A stretch of 64,000 nucleotides of DNA from Acidobacteriota bacterium (GTDB taxonomy: Bacteria; Acidobacteriota; Terriglobia; Bryobacterales; Bryobacteraceae), in assembly GCA_014584705.1 (NCBI GenBank), contig JACTMJ010000009.1:62001-126000 (forward strand). Reading direction: 5' to 3'. Positions 45,839-55,352 of this stretch are shown piece after piece (position 1 is the first letter of the stretch; each line of letters starts with the position of its first letter). Both the position numbers and the translations under genes were made by a program. Under the pieces are notes generated by a model. The model saw only the letters and a list, made by a program, of their open reading frames with translations, made no database searches and was not told the origin of the DNA.

Positions 45839-45918
45839 AGGCACAGGCTATTCGCGAACGGGAGATCGGGAACGGATCCCGTAGAAACAGCTCCGTGCGC
45901 ACACTGCGTCGCTACGCG

Positions 45919-45947
45919 AAAACGCCCCGCGCGGGGCGGGGCGTTTT
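45919..45947. terminator. bidirectional rho-independent terminator between convergent genes
   Basis: A perfect 12-base-pair stem pairs 45919-45930 (AAAACGCCCCGC) with 45936-45947 (GCGGGGCGTTTT) around a five-base loop. The A run and T run make it work for both strands: the exported protein (plus) and rpsU (minus). Confidence 0.85.
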
Positions 45948-46000
45948 CCACAAGGGTCGAACAGAGGCAGTTCCTCCGTCGGAAGGCTTTCGGTACGGTT

Positions 46001-46198
46001 CTACTCGGAACCCCGGCTCGCCTTCTTCCGGCTGCGCTTCCGCGCCAGTGCCTGCTTCACCCGCTTCTTTTCGCCGGGTTTCAGGTAGAAGGAGTGCTTC
46101 TTGATTTCCTTGATGATGTCTTCCTGCTGCACCTTCCGCTTAAAGCGGCGCAGTGCGCTTTCCAGGCTTTCGCCGTCGGAAATAAAAACTTCCGCCAA
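46001..46198 (-). CDS. rpsU: 30S ribosomal protein S21
   Basis: A 65-residue, strongly basic protein matching S21: AEVFISDGESLESALRRFKR at the start, then KKHSFYLKPGEKKRVKQALA and the basic tail RKRSRKKASRGSE. S21 is a small-subunit protein that aids initiation at messenger start sites. The open frame runs further upstream, but conservation starts exactly at TTG 46198. That TTG is preceded five bases away by GGGGGTGAG, which matches seven of eight anti-Shine-Dalgarno positions. The rare TTG start with a near-perfect ribosome site suggests tuned translation. It is a single gene with a terminator downstream. Confidence 0.94.
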   Translation of the reverse strand: MAEVFISDGESLESALRRFKRKVQQEDIIKEIKKHSFYLKPGEKKRVKQALARKRSRKKASRGSE

Positions 46199-46849
46199 GT
46201 AACTCACCCCCTCTCCGCATTGAAATGGCGACGATGCGCATTCCCGGCATCGCCATACGACAGTGTAGCGCGATTCCCGGTTTGCGTGCTCATGCATCCG
46301 ACACATACATCCGCCGCAAACGACGCGCCGCAAAAAAAGGGCAGAGGGATACAAGCCCGAGGGGCCCCTCTGCCCTGCCGAATGAACTGGCAAAATGTGA
46401 GTTGTTTGCTGGGCTCCAGCCGGGTATCCGGCCGGGCAGGCATTCCTGGATCAGACGGGGATATCCATCCCGGCGGCACGCTCGATGCCAGACGCATCAT
46501 GGTCTGGAAAGCGTGCAAGAGGAAAGAATTCCACCGCCGAATCCAGGAACACTCCTACGCTGTGATCTTATGGCAACTTGAGTTTGCGGGGAAGTCCCAT
46601 TAGGACTATGGTTCAAAGTACAAATGGATTGCTTTTTAGCGAAACTTCTACTTTCTTTACGCCTGAAGAGAGAAGATTCGGGCGGTCCTTGAAGCATCCG
46701 TCTCTCGTATCTGCATGAATCTACAGAAGTAGGCATCACCTCAACCAACCCGTACCGGATCACGCGAGTCTTGACAGGACTTTGCACTTCAGCTGCACTA
46801 TTGCGGTGATATTCTCATTTGCACAACGAATCGAGCCAGGTCTGGTCGT
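46199..46849. other. 651-base intergenic region upstream of rpsU
   Basis: No gene is supported. A minus-strand terminator sits at 46332-46376, about 130 bases in front of rpsU. The rest (46400-46850) is moderately AT-rich, and I recognise no structure in it. The rpsU promoter should lie between the terminator and 46210. Confidence 0.5.
46332..46376 (-). terminator. rho-independent terminator on the minus strand, upstream of rpsU
   Basis: A perfect 11-base-pair stem pairs 46338-46348 (AGGGCAGAGGG) with 46366-46376 (CCCTCTGCCCT). On the minus strand it is followed by seven T residues. No minus-strand gene ends within 450 bases before it, so it ends either the beta-propeller gene transcript or an unannotated short RNA, or acts as a leader attenuator for rpsU. 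Confidence 0.75.
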
Positions 46850-47968
46850 TCAGGTTTTCTCCACCAGACCCCGAATGTTGACACTATAGACGCTACTCTT
46901 GCCCAGCCGGTCCGATTCAAAGTACAGGGTTTGGCTGTCGTTCGAGAAGAACGGGTTCACCGACGCCGGCGCGGACGATTGGTGTTCCATCAGGGAAAAC
47001 TCCCGGCGCGTCACCCGAAGCAGCAGCAGCAGTAGCGGCTGCGCTTTGGACGAACTGGCTCCGACGAACACGGAAGCGTCGGCATTGGCCGAGAACGTAG
47101 CAAACTTGGTGGTATTTGCAATCAACCGGTGGCTGCCCGCATCCAGGTCGTACTCCATCAACTGGCAGCGCTCCACTCCCTTGTCCCGCGTGCGGATCAG
47201 ATACATCAGGATTCGGCCCGAGCGGTCCCATCGCGCCTGCAGCACCTCGCCCTTGGGGAAGTTCGGGAGCGCCGGCGCGTTGGGCACGCCCACCAGAGAC
47301 GGCATATGCTGCGTGTTCAGCAGGAGCAATCCAAAACGCTGGTGAAACCCGAGGGGCATCAGGTCTCCGCTCTCCGTTCGCATCACTTCCCGAGACTTCC
47401 CGGAAGACGGGTCCACAAATACGATCCGCGTGACGGCTCCTCGCCGCTCCATCACGGCCGCCATGCGATCGTCCTGCGCGAGCAGCAGATGGCCGGTGCT
47501 CCGCCATCCCTCCGGCGAGCGGTACAGCTCCCGCATCCGCCCGCGGCGGATCTCATTGCGGACAAACGCGCTTCCGTCGAGGAAAACGACGTCTTTGCCA
47601 TCGCGCAGCATCGCCAGCGAGTGCGGATGCAGGTCTCGCGACGCACCCGTTTGCTGGCTTGTTCCCCGCTTCAGATCGAGGAGGTACGGTTGCCAGGTTC
47701 CGCCGCGGTTGCAGGCGTAGAGCAGTTGGCTGTCATTGGAAGAAAGCGCGCGGTTCGGGTCTATGGGTAAGTGGGAATCCGCCGTGTCCTCCGTCCATCG
47801 GGTCACCTGGTATTCCGTTGCGGGATCGATGAACACCTTTTTCTGGGATTCGACACGCGCCAGAGCGGCCGCATTCGCCAAGGGCGCCTCAAACCCGGCA
47901 ACGCCGGTGACCATCAGCCCCGCCCCGCGAAATACCGATGCCAGTATCCGGCGGCGGTTTAGTTTCAT
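46850..47968 (-). CDS. exported beta-propeller protein (TolB/oligogalacturonate-lyase-like)
   Basis: A 372-residue protein with a twin-arginine type leader (KLNRRRILASVFRGAGLMVT) and a predicted seven-bladed propeller of the TolB/oligogalacturonate-lyase type: TRWTEDTADSHLPIDPNRAL, the WQPYLLDLKRGTSQQTG blade, HPHSLAMLRDGKDVVFLDGS and a last FFSNDSQTLYFESDRLGKSS blade. Oligogalacturonate lyases have manganese-binding histidines, and several His are present, but I cannot confirm the active site. ATGs at 47968 and 48013 are both possible; neither has a strong ribosome site, and the family N-terminus fits 47968. Confidence 0.7.
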   Translation of the reverse strand: MKLNRRRILASVFRGAGLMVTGVAGFEAPLANAAALARVESQKKVFIDPATEYQVTRWTEDTADSHLPIDPNRALSSNDSQLLYACNRGGTWQPYLLDLKRGTSQQTGASRDLHPHSLAMLRDGKDVVFLDGSAFVRNEIRRGRMRELYRSPEGWRSTGHLLLAQDDRMAAVMERRGAVTRIVFVDPSSGKSREVMRTESGDLMPLGFHQRFGLLLLNTQHMPSLVGVPNAPALPNFPKGEVLQARWDRSGRILMYLIRTRDKGVERCQLMEYDLDAGSHRLIANTTKFATFSANADASVFVGASSSKAQPLLLLLLRVTRREFSLMEHQSSAPASVNPFFSNDSQTLYFESDRLGKSSVYSVNIRGLVEKT

Positions 47969-48824
47969 GAAGTTCGAGCGCTTGGTTGGTTCGGCTGAAT
48001 CGAAAAGTGGCATCACGGGTTGACTGCTGACCGGGCCGCGCCCCAAACCGGCGGCCCAACTGTATGGACGCGCGATGCCCCCGAAAAGTGTACCGTGGTT
48101 CACCGGCCGAAGCGCTCACTCGAGGAAGCCCGCCCCGCCTCGCGCGCCCTCCGCGAAACCGCCCATCAAGCCATCGTACCTTGCGGAATGCCGTGGTGGC
48201 CGTGCTGATAATGACGGACCAGAAGATCCGCCTTCGCCCGCCCACGCAAACAGCCGTTTGCCCGCCGCTTGCTTCACCCGCGCTTCGCGCCATCTCCGAG
48301 CGCCGCCGGCGATGCTGCCGGTATATTCGCCGGTCACGGCCATAAGCTTGTCATGCCGGGAGCAATTTTTTTCCGCGGAGAAGGAATCGTTGGGATCTAT
48401 AGCAAGGATGACAATTTACAGCGGTCTTTGCTCCGGCATGAGACGAGAGTCTTGCGCCTTTCCTCAAGCGAGGGTTGCCAGCAACAGGAATGTCCCCAAG
48501 TGAATCACCACATCATGGCCGCAAGAGTCGCCCTCACCGTTACGAATGTCATCCCGGCAACAGGTGTCCGCTGCATTGCCCGCGGAGGTTCGGGAAAAGC
48601 TGAAAAGCCCTCCCATTGGTACACTGATTGCCGGGCCGGTCGTCCATTGTCATGGGCGGCGGAAGGAATGGGCAAAGTGGCATGGATCAACGCAAGAGTG
48701 CGGCGCTGTCAGCATCAAAGGGTCGATTGGGAAGAAAGAGCACAAATTGAGTTTCGATTCTCAAGCTAGAATCTGTGAGCCTTTCTGGCATCAAAACGGT
48801 ACACTTGCGCATTCAGAGAACTTC
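47969..48824. other. 856-base region without a confident gene
   Basis: The first part is GC-rich like the left neighbours; the composition becomes clearly less GC-rich near 48.35 kb, where TTTTTTT occurs. A plus-strand frame that continues into the small gene at 48825 begins at 48546, but its N-terminal part has no ribosome site. No promoter motif stood out. Confidence 0.45.
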
Positions 48825-49142
48825 ATGGACAAGGATACCTCAAGGTTGAGTGTCAAAAGACCCAAATCTGATATGATTGGGAACCCCCCTATGCAATTTG
48901 ATTTGGTCCGGAACGACCGTGTGACAGCGAGAGTGCTTTATACCGTAGACAGTTTGGCTGAGGCCTTCGATCTGGCTGGGGCATGTGCTTTAGAAGCTTA
49001 CAATGCCGGGAAGATGGGAGACGTCTTCGCAGTAGTTCAGATGCCGGGAGATCGCGTAGTATTCTTTTGCCAACATCAGCCGGATGTTGGGCTTCATTAT
49101 TGGTCACCGACTGATCACACGCCCAGTACAAATCAGATGTAA
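48825..49142 (+). CDS. small protein of unknown function
   Basis: A 105-residue soluble protein starting MDKDTSRLSVKRPKSDMIGN, with a compact later part (ARVLYTVDSLAEAFDLAGAC, then DVFAVVQMPGDRVVFFCQHQ). I know no family. The same frame is open from an ATG at 48546, which would give 198 residues. An AGAGAA purine patch precedes 48825. It is the first gene of the less GC-rich block and is followed 219 bases later by the sigma-54 activator on the same strand. Confidence 0.45.
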   Translation: MDKDTSRLSVKRPKSDMIGNPPMQFDLVRNDRVTARVLYTVDSLAEAFDLAGACALEAYNAGKMGDVFAVVQMPGDRVVFFCQHQPDVGLHYWSPTDHTPSTNQM

Positions 49143-49361
49143 CTCTAGGAGCTTCAAGCTAGAATTGACACAGCATGAGACGGCCCCACCGTACTCATTT
49201 CCTGTTTGTTCCCCCCCTCTAAGCCAAGCAACATGTGTTACTCTTAGTACTTCAAATGCCTGAGCGACCGTGCTTCGTAGAGCCAACACGTTTAGTGTGC
49301 GTGAATTGTGCCGGAAAGGTCGCCTCGTGTCCATGGCTGGGAAACCAAGTGAGGAACCTCA

Positions 49362-50375
49362 ATGAACGTCAACAGCCGAAACACTCGTTTTGGTGTTGGC
49401 AACTCCTCCGCCGCCGAGGAGATGCAACGGAGCATCGCCAGAGTTGCTCCCTTTCCCTTTCCCGTATTGCTTCAGGGGGAGACTGGGACCGGTAAGGAAT
49501 TGATTGCCCGCCGAATCCACTCAATGAGTGGACGGAGCCCCATGGTTTCGGTTGACTGCACTGGTTTGTCTGGTGAGCTGTTCGCGAGTGAATTGTTCGG
49601 ACACGAGCGAGGAGCCTTTACGGGTGCAATCTCGGCCCGAATCGGATTGTTGGAATCTGCGGGCAATGGCACGGTTTTCCTTGATGAAATTGGAGAACTA
49701 TCGCTCGAATTGCAGACAAGAATTCTGCGATTCCTCCAGGAAAAAGAGTTTCGAAGGCTCGGATCCAATCAGTTCCGTTCTTCCGGATGTCGCGTTGTGG
49801 CGGCCACCCACCAAGACCTAAGGTCACTTGTGGCGATCGGTCGTTTCCGCGAGGATCTGTACCAGCGGTTGCAGGTGCTTCGGATTGTGCTACCGCCATT
49901 GCGCGACCGAATCTCTGATTTGCGCGAGCTGATAGATCACTTCAAGCTCAAGCACGCTCTAAATTTTTCCTTGGACCAATCTGCGACCGAGGCGTTGCAT
50001 TACTATCGCTGGCCAGGGAATATCCGCGAGCTGGAAAATTTAACTATTCGCTTGGGCGTGATGCACTCAAATTCTGTTGTATCTTTCTCCGATCTTCCTT
50101 CGTATGTGATTTCCGAGATCACCGAAAGCTCATACAATGCGAAGGCGTATCCGTCAGAATTGGAGAATCTGTCCTCACTTCATGATTGTTCATTGAAGTC
50201 AATACAAAACCGCCACATCCTCGAAGTGGTGAAGAGCACACAAGGTCGAATGGAAGAAGCGGCCTCGATTCTAGGGATAGGACGCACAACATTGTATCGC
50301 AAACTTCAAGCGCTTCGATCAAGTGCGCACAGTTGTGGCTACTGCACCTCCAGCTCATGTACAGGAGCGGTATAG
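49362..50375 (+). CDS. sigma-54-dependent transcriptional activator, without sensory domain
   Basis: A 337-residue AAA+ bacterial enhancer-binding protein. The ATPase begins almost at the N-terminus (FGVGNSSAAEEMQRSIARVA), with Walker A GETGTGKE, the sigma-54 contact loop GAFTGA (in HERGAFTGAISAR), Walker B GTVFLDEIGEL, sensor I VVAATHQDL and sensor II RWPGNIRELENL. The end (about 285-325) is a Fis-type HTH, with RMEEAASILGIGRTTLYRKL. There is no receiver, GAF or PAS domain, as in PspF-like activators, so activity is probably controlled by a partner protein or by expression. The start has a GAGGAAC site. It converges on the giant secreted protein gene. No sigma-54 promoter was recognised nearby. 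Confidence 0.88.
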   Translation: MNVNSRNTRFGVGNSSAAEEMQRSIARVAPFPFPVLLQGETGTGKELIARRIHSMSGRSPMVSVDCTGLSGELFASELFGHERGAFTGAISARIGLLESAGNGTVFLDEIGELSLELQTRILRFLQEKEFRRLGSNQFRSSGCRVVAATHQDLRSLVAIGRFREDLYQRLQVLRIVLPPLRDRISDLRELIDHFKLKHALNFSLDQSATEALHYYRWPGNIRELENLTIRLGVMHSNSVVSFSDLPSYVISEITESSYNAKAYPSELENLSSLHDCSLKSIQNRHILEVVKSTQGRMEEAASILGIGRTTLYRKLQALRSSAHSCGYCTSSSCTGAV

Positions 50376-50525
50376 CGCACAAGCTCTGAATCGGCAATGT
50401 ATAGGAACGCTGCGCCTCGCCTGCGGTGTGGACTTCGCTCGAAGTCTTCGTTCGCCATAATTCGAAGCATACGACTTTACGCATTTCAAGTGGATCGGTG
50501 CTACTCGCCTGCGCCAATGACAAAG

Positions 50526-53500
50526 CTATTTTCTGAGTATCAATCGTACAGCAGGCCACGTTTGACCACCGCCTACACCCCACGCTTGACCATAGCTCTT
50601 CGTGGCGAGGTCCAATGACCATGTATACCCAGACTCATCCACTGCCTCTGCGAAGTATCCATCCCCAGTTATTGGCGACGCATATCCAGTTTTTCCGTAG
50701 GTTGCTGTATACAACTCATCTGCAAACCCGGGTGCCTCCTCAGCACCAAACGCGAGTGCATCACGAGAGATCAGGTTCATCAGCTCGATATTGTACGAGC
50801 GCTCATTCTTTGAATCCGAGCTCCAACAACCATACGCTGGTGATATGTCCATACCCAGGCAATTGGAGTAACCTACGCCATAGCGCATACCGTTCGTCAC
50901 CGGATGCATGCCATAGGTCTGCAACCACCGAAGTATGCTCCGCGCTCTGTTTCGATAGCCAACCGCCGTGACATGGTCCTTCTCGTCGACCGCATCTGCC
51001 GCGAGATGAAAGGCCCAGCCCAGGATTCCCATTATAAAGGGTTGAGATCCCATTCCAGCTTGGCCTTGCCACGTCATACGTCGAAAAGGTCCCTTTGCAC
51101 CTGCCTCCGCTACGTAGGGTTTGTCCAAGACCAATGATGAAGCTGTTTCAACACGGCACCAATACCATGCATTTCTATCAAGCGTCGATGGTTTACGAAG
51201 ACTGCCATCTGAATTTGCCTCAGCCATAAAGAGTTCCCAATACCCACGACCAGCTGGTTGTGACTCCATAACAGCGAAATCCTCGATCTCACCTATATCT
51301 CCTCGCCAGGGCTGTGCAAGGGTTACGCGATTCGCAACAACAGATGAGACGGGAGCAATGCTCGACACCATACTCCACGGTTGCCCATTCAGACGTCCTC
51401 GTAACATAATAATCTTCCCTAGTTGTCCATCAAAAGAGGTCTGCTCACTTTCCAACGTCACTCGATCACTCCAAATCCGCGCGCCACTTCCTTCAAGTGA
51501 TATGCGACCGCAATAATCAGCAGGAAAAGCAGGGCCATGATGAAGCATCACACGATTCGAACCGTCGGCTACTTCGACCACCCTTGCAAGATCTCCCTCG
51601 AAATCCCTACTAATATAATTTCCTTCAGGCTCCTGCTGCACACTCCAACGGATATGATAAGCATCCTGAATAGCTTTAGTTGAAACATCCCGAGAGGTTA
51701 CCACAGGATCTAGTAGCGCAGCCAGCGAGTGGTATGCTAGGCAATATGCTGATTCTCTAATATCCGGATAGTAGTCAAGACTAGTTCCATACCATACACA
51801 TGTTCCTGGTAGCACATTCCGAAGGATCGCCCACATCACTTCTGACTGGGCTCCTTCTGAATCAATCTCCGCTCGAATATAGGCACTAGTAAAACTTAGA
51901 TCACGTGGTGGTACTCCAAGCCCGCTTGCAGACCACGAACTCCTATACCAACGATCCGCTAACCATCTCGCTGAGTCTCGTGCTACCCGCCAACCGGTTC
52001 TGTAATACAACGAATAATGCCCCAATGCGTTGTCATAGTAGTTGATGTTAGATGTGGACAAAACTCCTCGCCAATCTCCGCAGTCGTCACACATCTCGGT
52101 CGTTCGCCAGGAGACGCCTGGTTGCGCGATGGCTGGGCGCTCCCATACCCATCCATTTCTGAAGGTAAGCTCCGTGTCACTCTCGCACGTCTCGACTAGC
52201 CTGGGGTAAGGGACTGCTGCATCCGGATTCTCAAGGTTCCGCAGCATCGGTACAATATACGGTGTGGTACCAAGTGCTTTGCCAGGAGCCCCTCCACAAA
52301 AGACCTGCAAGAAATTTGTATTCACACCAAATAGCTTGTTGTTGATACCGGGAACGGTGTATACAGTTCCGCGCCTCTCTATGCCATTGAGTGATTGCAG
52401 ATCACTCTCCAATCTCCACGTGCCGCCGTTGACTTCATAGCGTTTCCAGAGATACCGTGCCATTTCGACATGCTGTCGATCTGCCCACTCCCACGGGTTG
52501 GTACCGAGCATCAAGGAAGGTCCGAGCACAGTGTTCAATCGGGGATCGGGGTATTCAATCAGGCCTTCTGGACTAGCTGTGACGGCCCCAAACTCCACAT
52601 CGGCACTATGAGACCGTCCCAGCTCATTCGTCACTGTAACACGGAATCGGTATGGTCCAAAGTGCAAGCTAGATACAACAGTCACACACGAAGACGGGTT
52701 CTCGATCACAGCTACTCTGGAAATGCCTCCGCCCTCTTGATCCCCCAGTTGTTGCCAGAGGCACCTTAGGTCTTTTGAATGGGTTTCAAGGGAGTAGCTA
52801 TTTAAAGCAGACAACCGTACTGGCTGTGAGGTATTCACAACCGGATACAGCATCCAGGAAGGGCGATCTTCAAATCCTTCGACCACTGGCCTCGCGACAA
52901 TGGTATCCGCACCAGTAGTGTAAACGAATGCGCCAGCAAGGAGAACGGTATGCCAACGGCTATCGCTGTCATCGTTGATATTTCCTTCTAGCTGCCAATC
53001 GAGTATGTCACCCCTATCGTGTGGCAATGGGAGCAGTGCGCCGATATCTTTGAGACTGCTATGAATGGTCAAGAAACCAAACGCTGGTGCAAAGCCTTCA
53101 AGTGTGGGATTCTGAAGCATACACCCGATTGAGGGTGGCTCCCTCCAGTGAGGAACGTCAACTTCTCGAAGCATATAGTTGCTGCCGTCAGGATCCCAGA
53201 TTTCGAAAGTGTACTTACGGCTGTCGACAACCTTTTGTATCCTTACTAGAAAGGCCGATCGGCCGGTTGAAGGTAGCACGACGGATCTGGAAACACTAGG
53301 GTCGAGAAGAGTCAAATCCCCATTTGGAGATGCGCTAAGGGATATTCCTAAGGACGGGCAGGACAGAAGATCTGAGATTTGTGAGGGAGGCGTAGTCCAA
53401 TTGTGCACGTAAAATTCTGCCCTCCACGCTGTGGATGATGGGCGTTTGAGCATTGTAGGCGTGGATAACGAGGCGCCTGGAGAAAGGATGAGAGATAAGT

Positions 53501-55166
53501 TTTCACCGAGGGTGGATGACACAAGAGGCATCTCGATTGAAGGCCCCCAACCCGATGCTATACCATAGCGATTCTGAATATAGAGCCAAAGTGAGAGGTG
53601 ATTCGTCGCCTGCTTGTTCGAGCTCACCTCAACCTGGAAGTGTGCTTTGTCTCCGGACAGCCTAAACCACGAGTTACGGAAGTGAAGATTGCATGAGCGA
53701 TTGGATGCGATACGCTCGGATCCAAGCTGATCTTCATCCTGCCAGTGGTTCCCTGAATCATCCAACAAATATATCCGCTGCGTAGAGCGTCTCAGCATAA
53801 TGTAACAACTATTGCTGGCAGTCAGGTTAGAGTTGATCAGGATATAGACATCCTCTACCACCTCAGGACCTCGACGATCCGTTGTCGCAGCCGTGATCAC
53901 AAGTGAGCCGGTAGTCGTTGGTGTTATCAAGACTTCGTCGTATGTGGGGGGGGCGTCGGCCGATCCACTGGTGACGTCAACCTTGCCTTGCGGTTTCCAT
54001 CCTTGCCAGGTCTTACTTGAATCCTCCAGCAGAGTCCAGAGTGACTGAGAACCCGCAGCTGCTTCCGTGAAGAGAAGTTGCGCCGATACAGTCAAACTGT
54101 CTTCGGTGGCGTCGATCGAAAAGCTACTCCCATTTACTGAGCACTGACTGTTTTGCAGAATGGAAAACTCACCCGGCCTAATCGGTCCATTGAAACGGCT
54201 CGTATTGTCGCTAAGTAGATATAGCTCAGCGCGAGTTGTATTCACGTAGAGATAACACCCATTTTCGTAATTCAAGTTGTAGTTGGCAAGAATATGTATT
54301 CCAGTTATATCAGTGGATCCATCTCGATCGGTGGCAGTGAGGGTGATCGGCATGGATGTCATAGAGCCAGAGGTCGGAGAGAATGAGGCAATAAATGGCA
54401 AGAAGCCCCCGTTGCTTGTCGGGACATCCCAAGCTCCAATACGAGTCCAACCTGTAACTCCCCCTACACTGTCTTCACTATACATAGAGATCGGATGAGA
54501 ACCGGCAAAGCTGGAGAAGAATGTGTAGGAAACGGTCAGTCGAACGACGAGGCCCCGTTCGATGCTCAGACGTACAGATTGATCGATTGCGCACTGGCTG
54601 TTCTTGACTGTTGAGGTAGAGCCAGCTACTGGCGTAACCCAAGCAGTGCCAGCATCGTTGAGCAGACGAATGCGATTATTGGTCAGATCAAATCGAATGT
54701 AGCAAGTATTGCGGATCTGAGAACCATCGCCGAACTGAACATAGATCGAGGCGACCGGTTGAGAGAGATTCTGGGTAATTGCAGTGAAGGTGAGGTCCGC
54801 CGAGAGCCCTGAACCCTCGTAAGGAGTAAGCGGAGAATTGGATAGTGTGGCGCTGTAGGCAGAGCGACTAGCGGACATGGATTTTCCTTGAGCAGAGTAC
54901 GGGTGTAGCCTGTCGCCATTGGCTCGACCCTGGGTGACCGCTGGGCGCGGAATCGACTGAAACTGCGGTATGACCGAGATATTATTGTCATGGGTTGGTG
55001 GAAGTCGCACATTGTCCGGACGGGACATGTCGCTCCGCACTTTGCTAGAGCTTGAGTGTATTGCTTCAAGTGCCTGGCCAGTAAGAGCTATTTGGCAGAG
55101 CAAGAGTGCGATTGTGACTTCTGCGAATTGAGCGATTAGGCGAGAGGAGCGTGCGGTTCTTGACAT
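50526..55166 (-). CDS. giant secreted protein: three Cys-pair repeats, beta domains and an alpha/alpha-toroid-like C-terminus
   Basis: A 1546-residue protein with a signal peptide (MSRTARSSRLIAQFAEVTIA plus hydrophobic stretch to about 31). Residues about 105-545 contain three tandem repeats of about 150 residues, each with a Cys pair 37-38 residues apart: C155/C192, C304/C342 and C454/C492. The shared pattern is CYI-x-R...LLxD then NSQC or NRSC, ending in GW. A PKD-like domain lies near 790-880. The last 650 residues are helix-rich in a way typical of (alpha/alpha) toroid carbohydrate enzymes (NYYDNALGHYSLYYRTGWRV, then YGVGYSNCLGMDISPAYGCW). Composition is clearly less GC-rich than neighbours. 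A function in polysaccharide binding or cleavage is inference only. Confidence 0.75.
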   Translation of the reverse strand: MSRTARSSRLIAQFAEVTIALLLCQIALTGQALEAIHSSSSKVRSDMSRPDNVRLPPTHDNNISVIPQFQSIPRPAVTQGRANGDRLHPYSAQGKSMSASRSAYSATLSNSPLTPYEGSGLSADLTFTAITQNLSQPVASIYVQFGDGSQIRNTCYIRFDLTNNRIRLLNDAGTAWVTPVAGSTSTVKNSQCAIDQSVRLSIERGLVVRLTVSYTFFSSFAGSHPISMYSEDSVGGVTGWTRIGAWDVPTSNGGFLPFIASFSPTSGSMTSMPITLTATDRDGSTDITGIHILANYNLNYENGCYLYVNTTRAELYLLSDNTSRFNGPIRPGEFSILQNSQCSVNGSSFSIDATEDSLTVSAQLLFTEAAAGSQSLWTLLEDSSKTWQGWKPQGKVDVTSGSADAPPTYDEVLITPTTTGSLVITAATTDRRGPEVVEDVYILINSNLTASNSCYIMLRRSTQRIYLLDDSGNHWQDEDQLGSERIASNRSCNLHFRNSWFRLSGDKAHFQVEVSSNKQATNHLSLWLYIQNRYGIASGWGPSIEMPLVSSTLGENLSLILSPGASLSTPTMLKRPSSTAWRAEFYVHNWTTPPSQISDLLSCPSLGISLSASPNGDLTLLDPSVSRSVVLPSTGRSAFLVRIQKVVDSRKYTFEIWDPDGSNYMLREVDVPHWREPPSIGCMLQNPTLEGFAPAFGFLTIHSSLKDIGALLPLPHDRGDILDWQLEGNINDDSDSRWHTVLLAGAFVYTTGADTIVARPVVEGFEDRPSWMLYPVVNTSQPVRLSALNSYSLETHSKDLRCLWQQLGDQEGGGISRVAVIENPSSCVTVVSSLHFGPYRFRVTVTNELGRSHSADVEFGAVTASPEGLIEYPDPRLNTVLGPSLMLGTNPWEWADRQHVEMARYLWKRYEVNGGTWRLESDLQSLNGIERRGTVYTVPGINNKLFGVNTNFLQVFCGGAPGKALGTTPYIVPMLRNLENPDAAVPYPRLVETCESDTELTFRNGWVWERPAIAQPGVSWRTTEMCDDCGDWRGVLSTSNINYYDNALGHYSLYYRTGWRVARDSARWLADRWYRSSWSASGLGVPPRDLSFTSAYIRAEIDSEGAQSEVMWAILRNVLPGTCVWYGTSLDYYPDIRESAYCLAYHSLAALLDPVVTSRDVSTKAIQDAYHIRWSVQQEPEGNYISRDFEGDLARVVEVADGSNRVMLHHGPAFPADYCGRISLEGSGARIWSDRVTLESEQTSFDGQLGKIIMLRGRLNGQPWSMVSSIAPVSSVVANRVTLAQPWRGDIGEIEDFAVMESQPAGRGYWELFMAEANSDGSLRKPSTLDRNAWYWCRVETASSLVLDKPYVAEAGAKGPFRRMTWQGQAGMGSQPFIMGILGWAFHLAADAVDEKDHVTAVGYRNRARSILRWLQTYGMHPVTNGMRYGVGYSNCLGMDISPAYGCWSSDSKNERSYNIELMNLISRDALAFGAEEAPGFADELYTATYGKTGYASPITGDGYFAEAVDESGYTWSLDLATKSYGQAWGVGGGQTWPAVRLILRK

Positions 55167-55352
55167 CTATAAGCTCTATCGGTCGAGAGTGTGTACATCT
55201 TTACGCCGGGCAGTGGCCCTGCATCTCCGAACGATTTTCCCCAGGCGCGGCATGCTCCTCACCTCAGTGTGGGGAAGAGGCGGGGCGCAGGAAAGACGGT
55301 AGTGGGTGTACGCTTACGGGTCAATTATGCTGGCGATGATCGACCTGTCCAT

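Noticed and set aside
46204..46518. 104-codon minus-strand frame upstream of rpsU
   Set aside because: It runs through the strong minus-strand terminator at 46332-46376 and has no recognisable domain.
48116..48343. 75-codon minus-strand frame (MAVTGEYTGSIAGGARRWRE)
   Set aside because: No ribosome site or family; Gly/Arg-rich content typical of GC-rich random frames.
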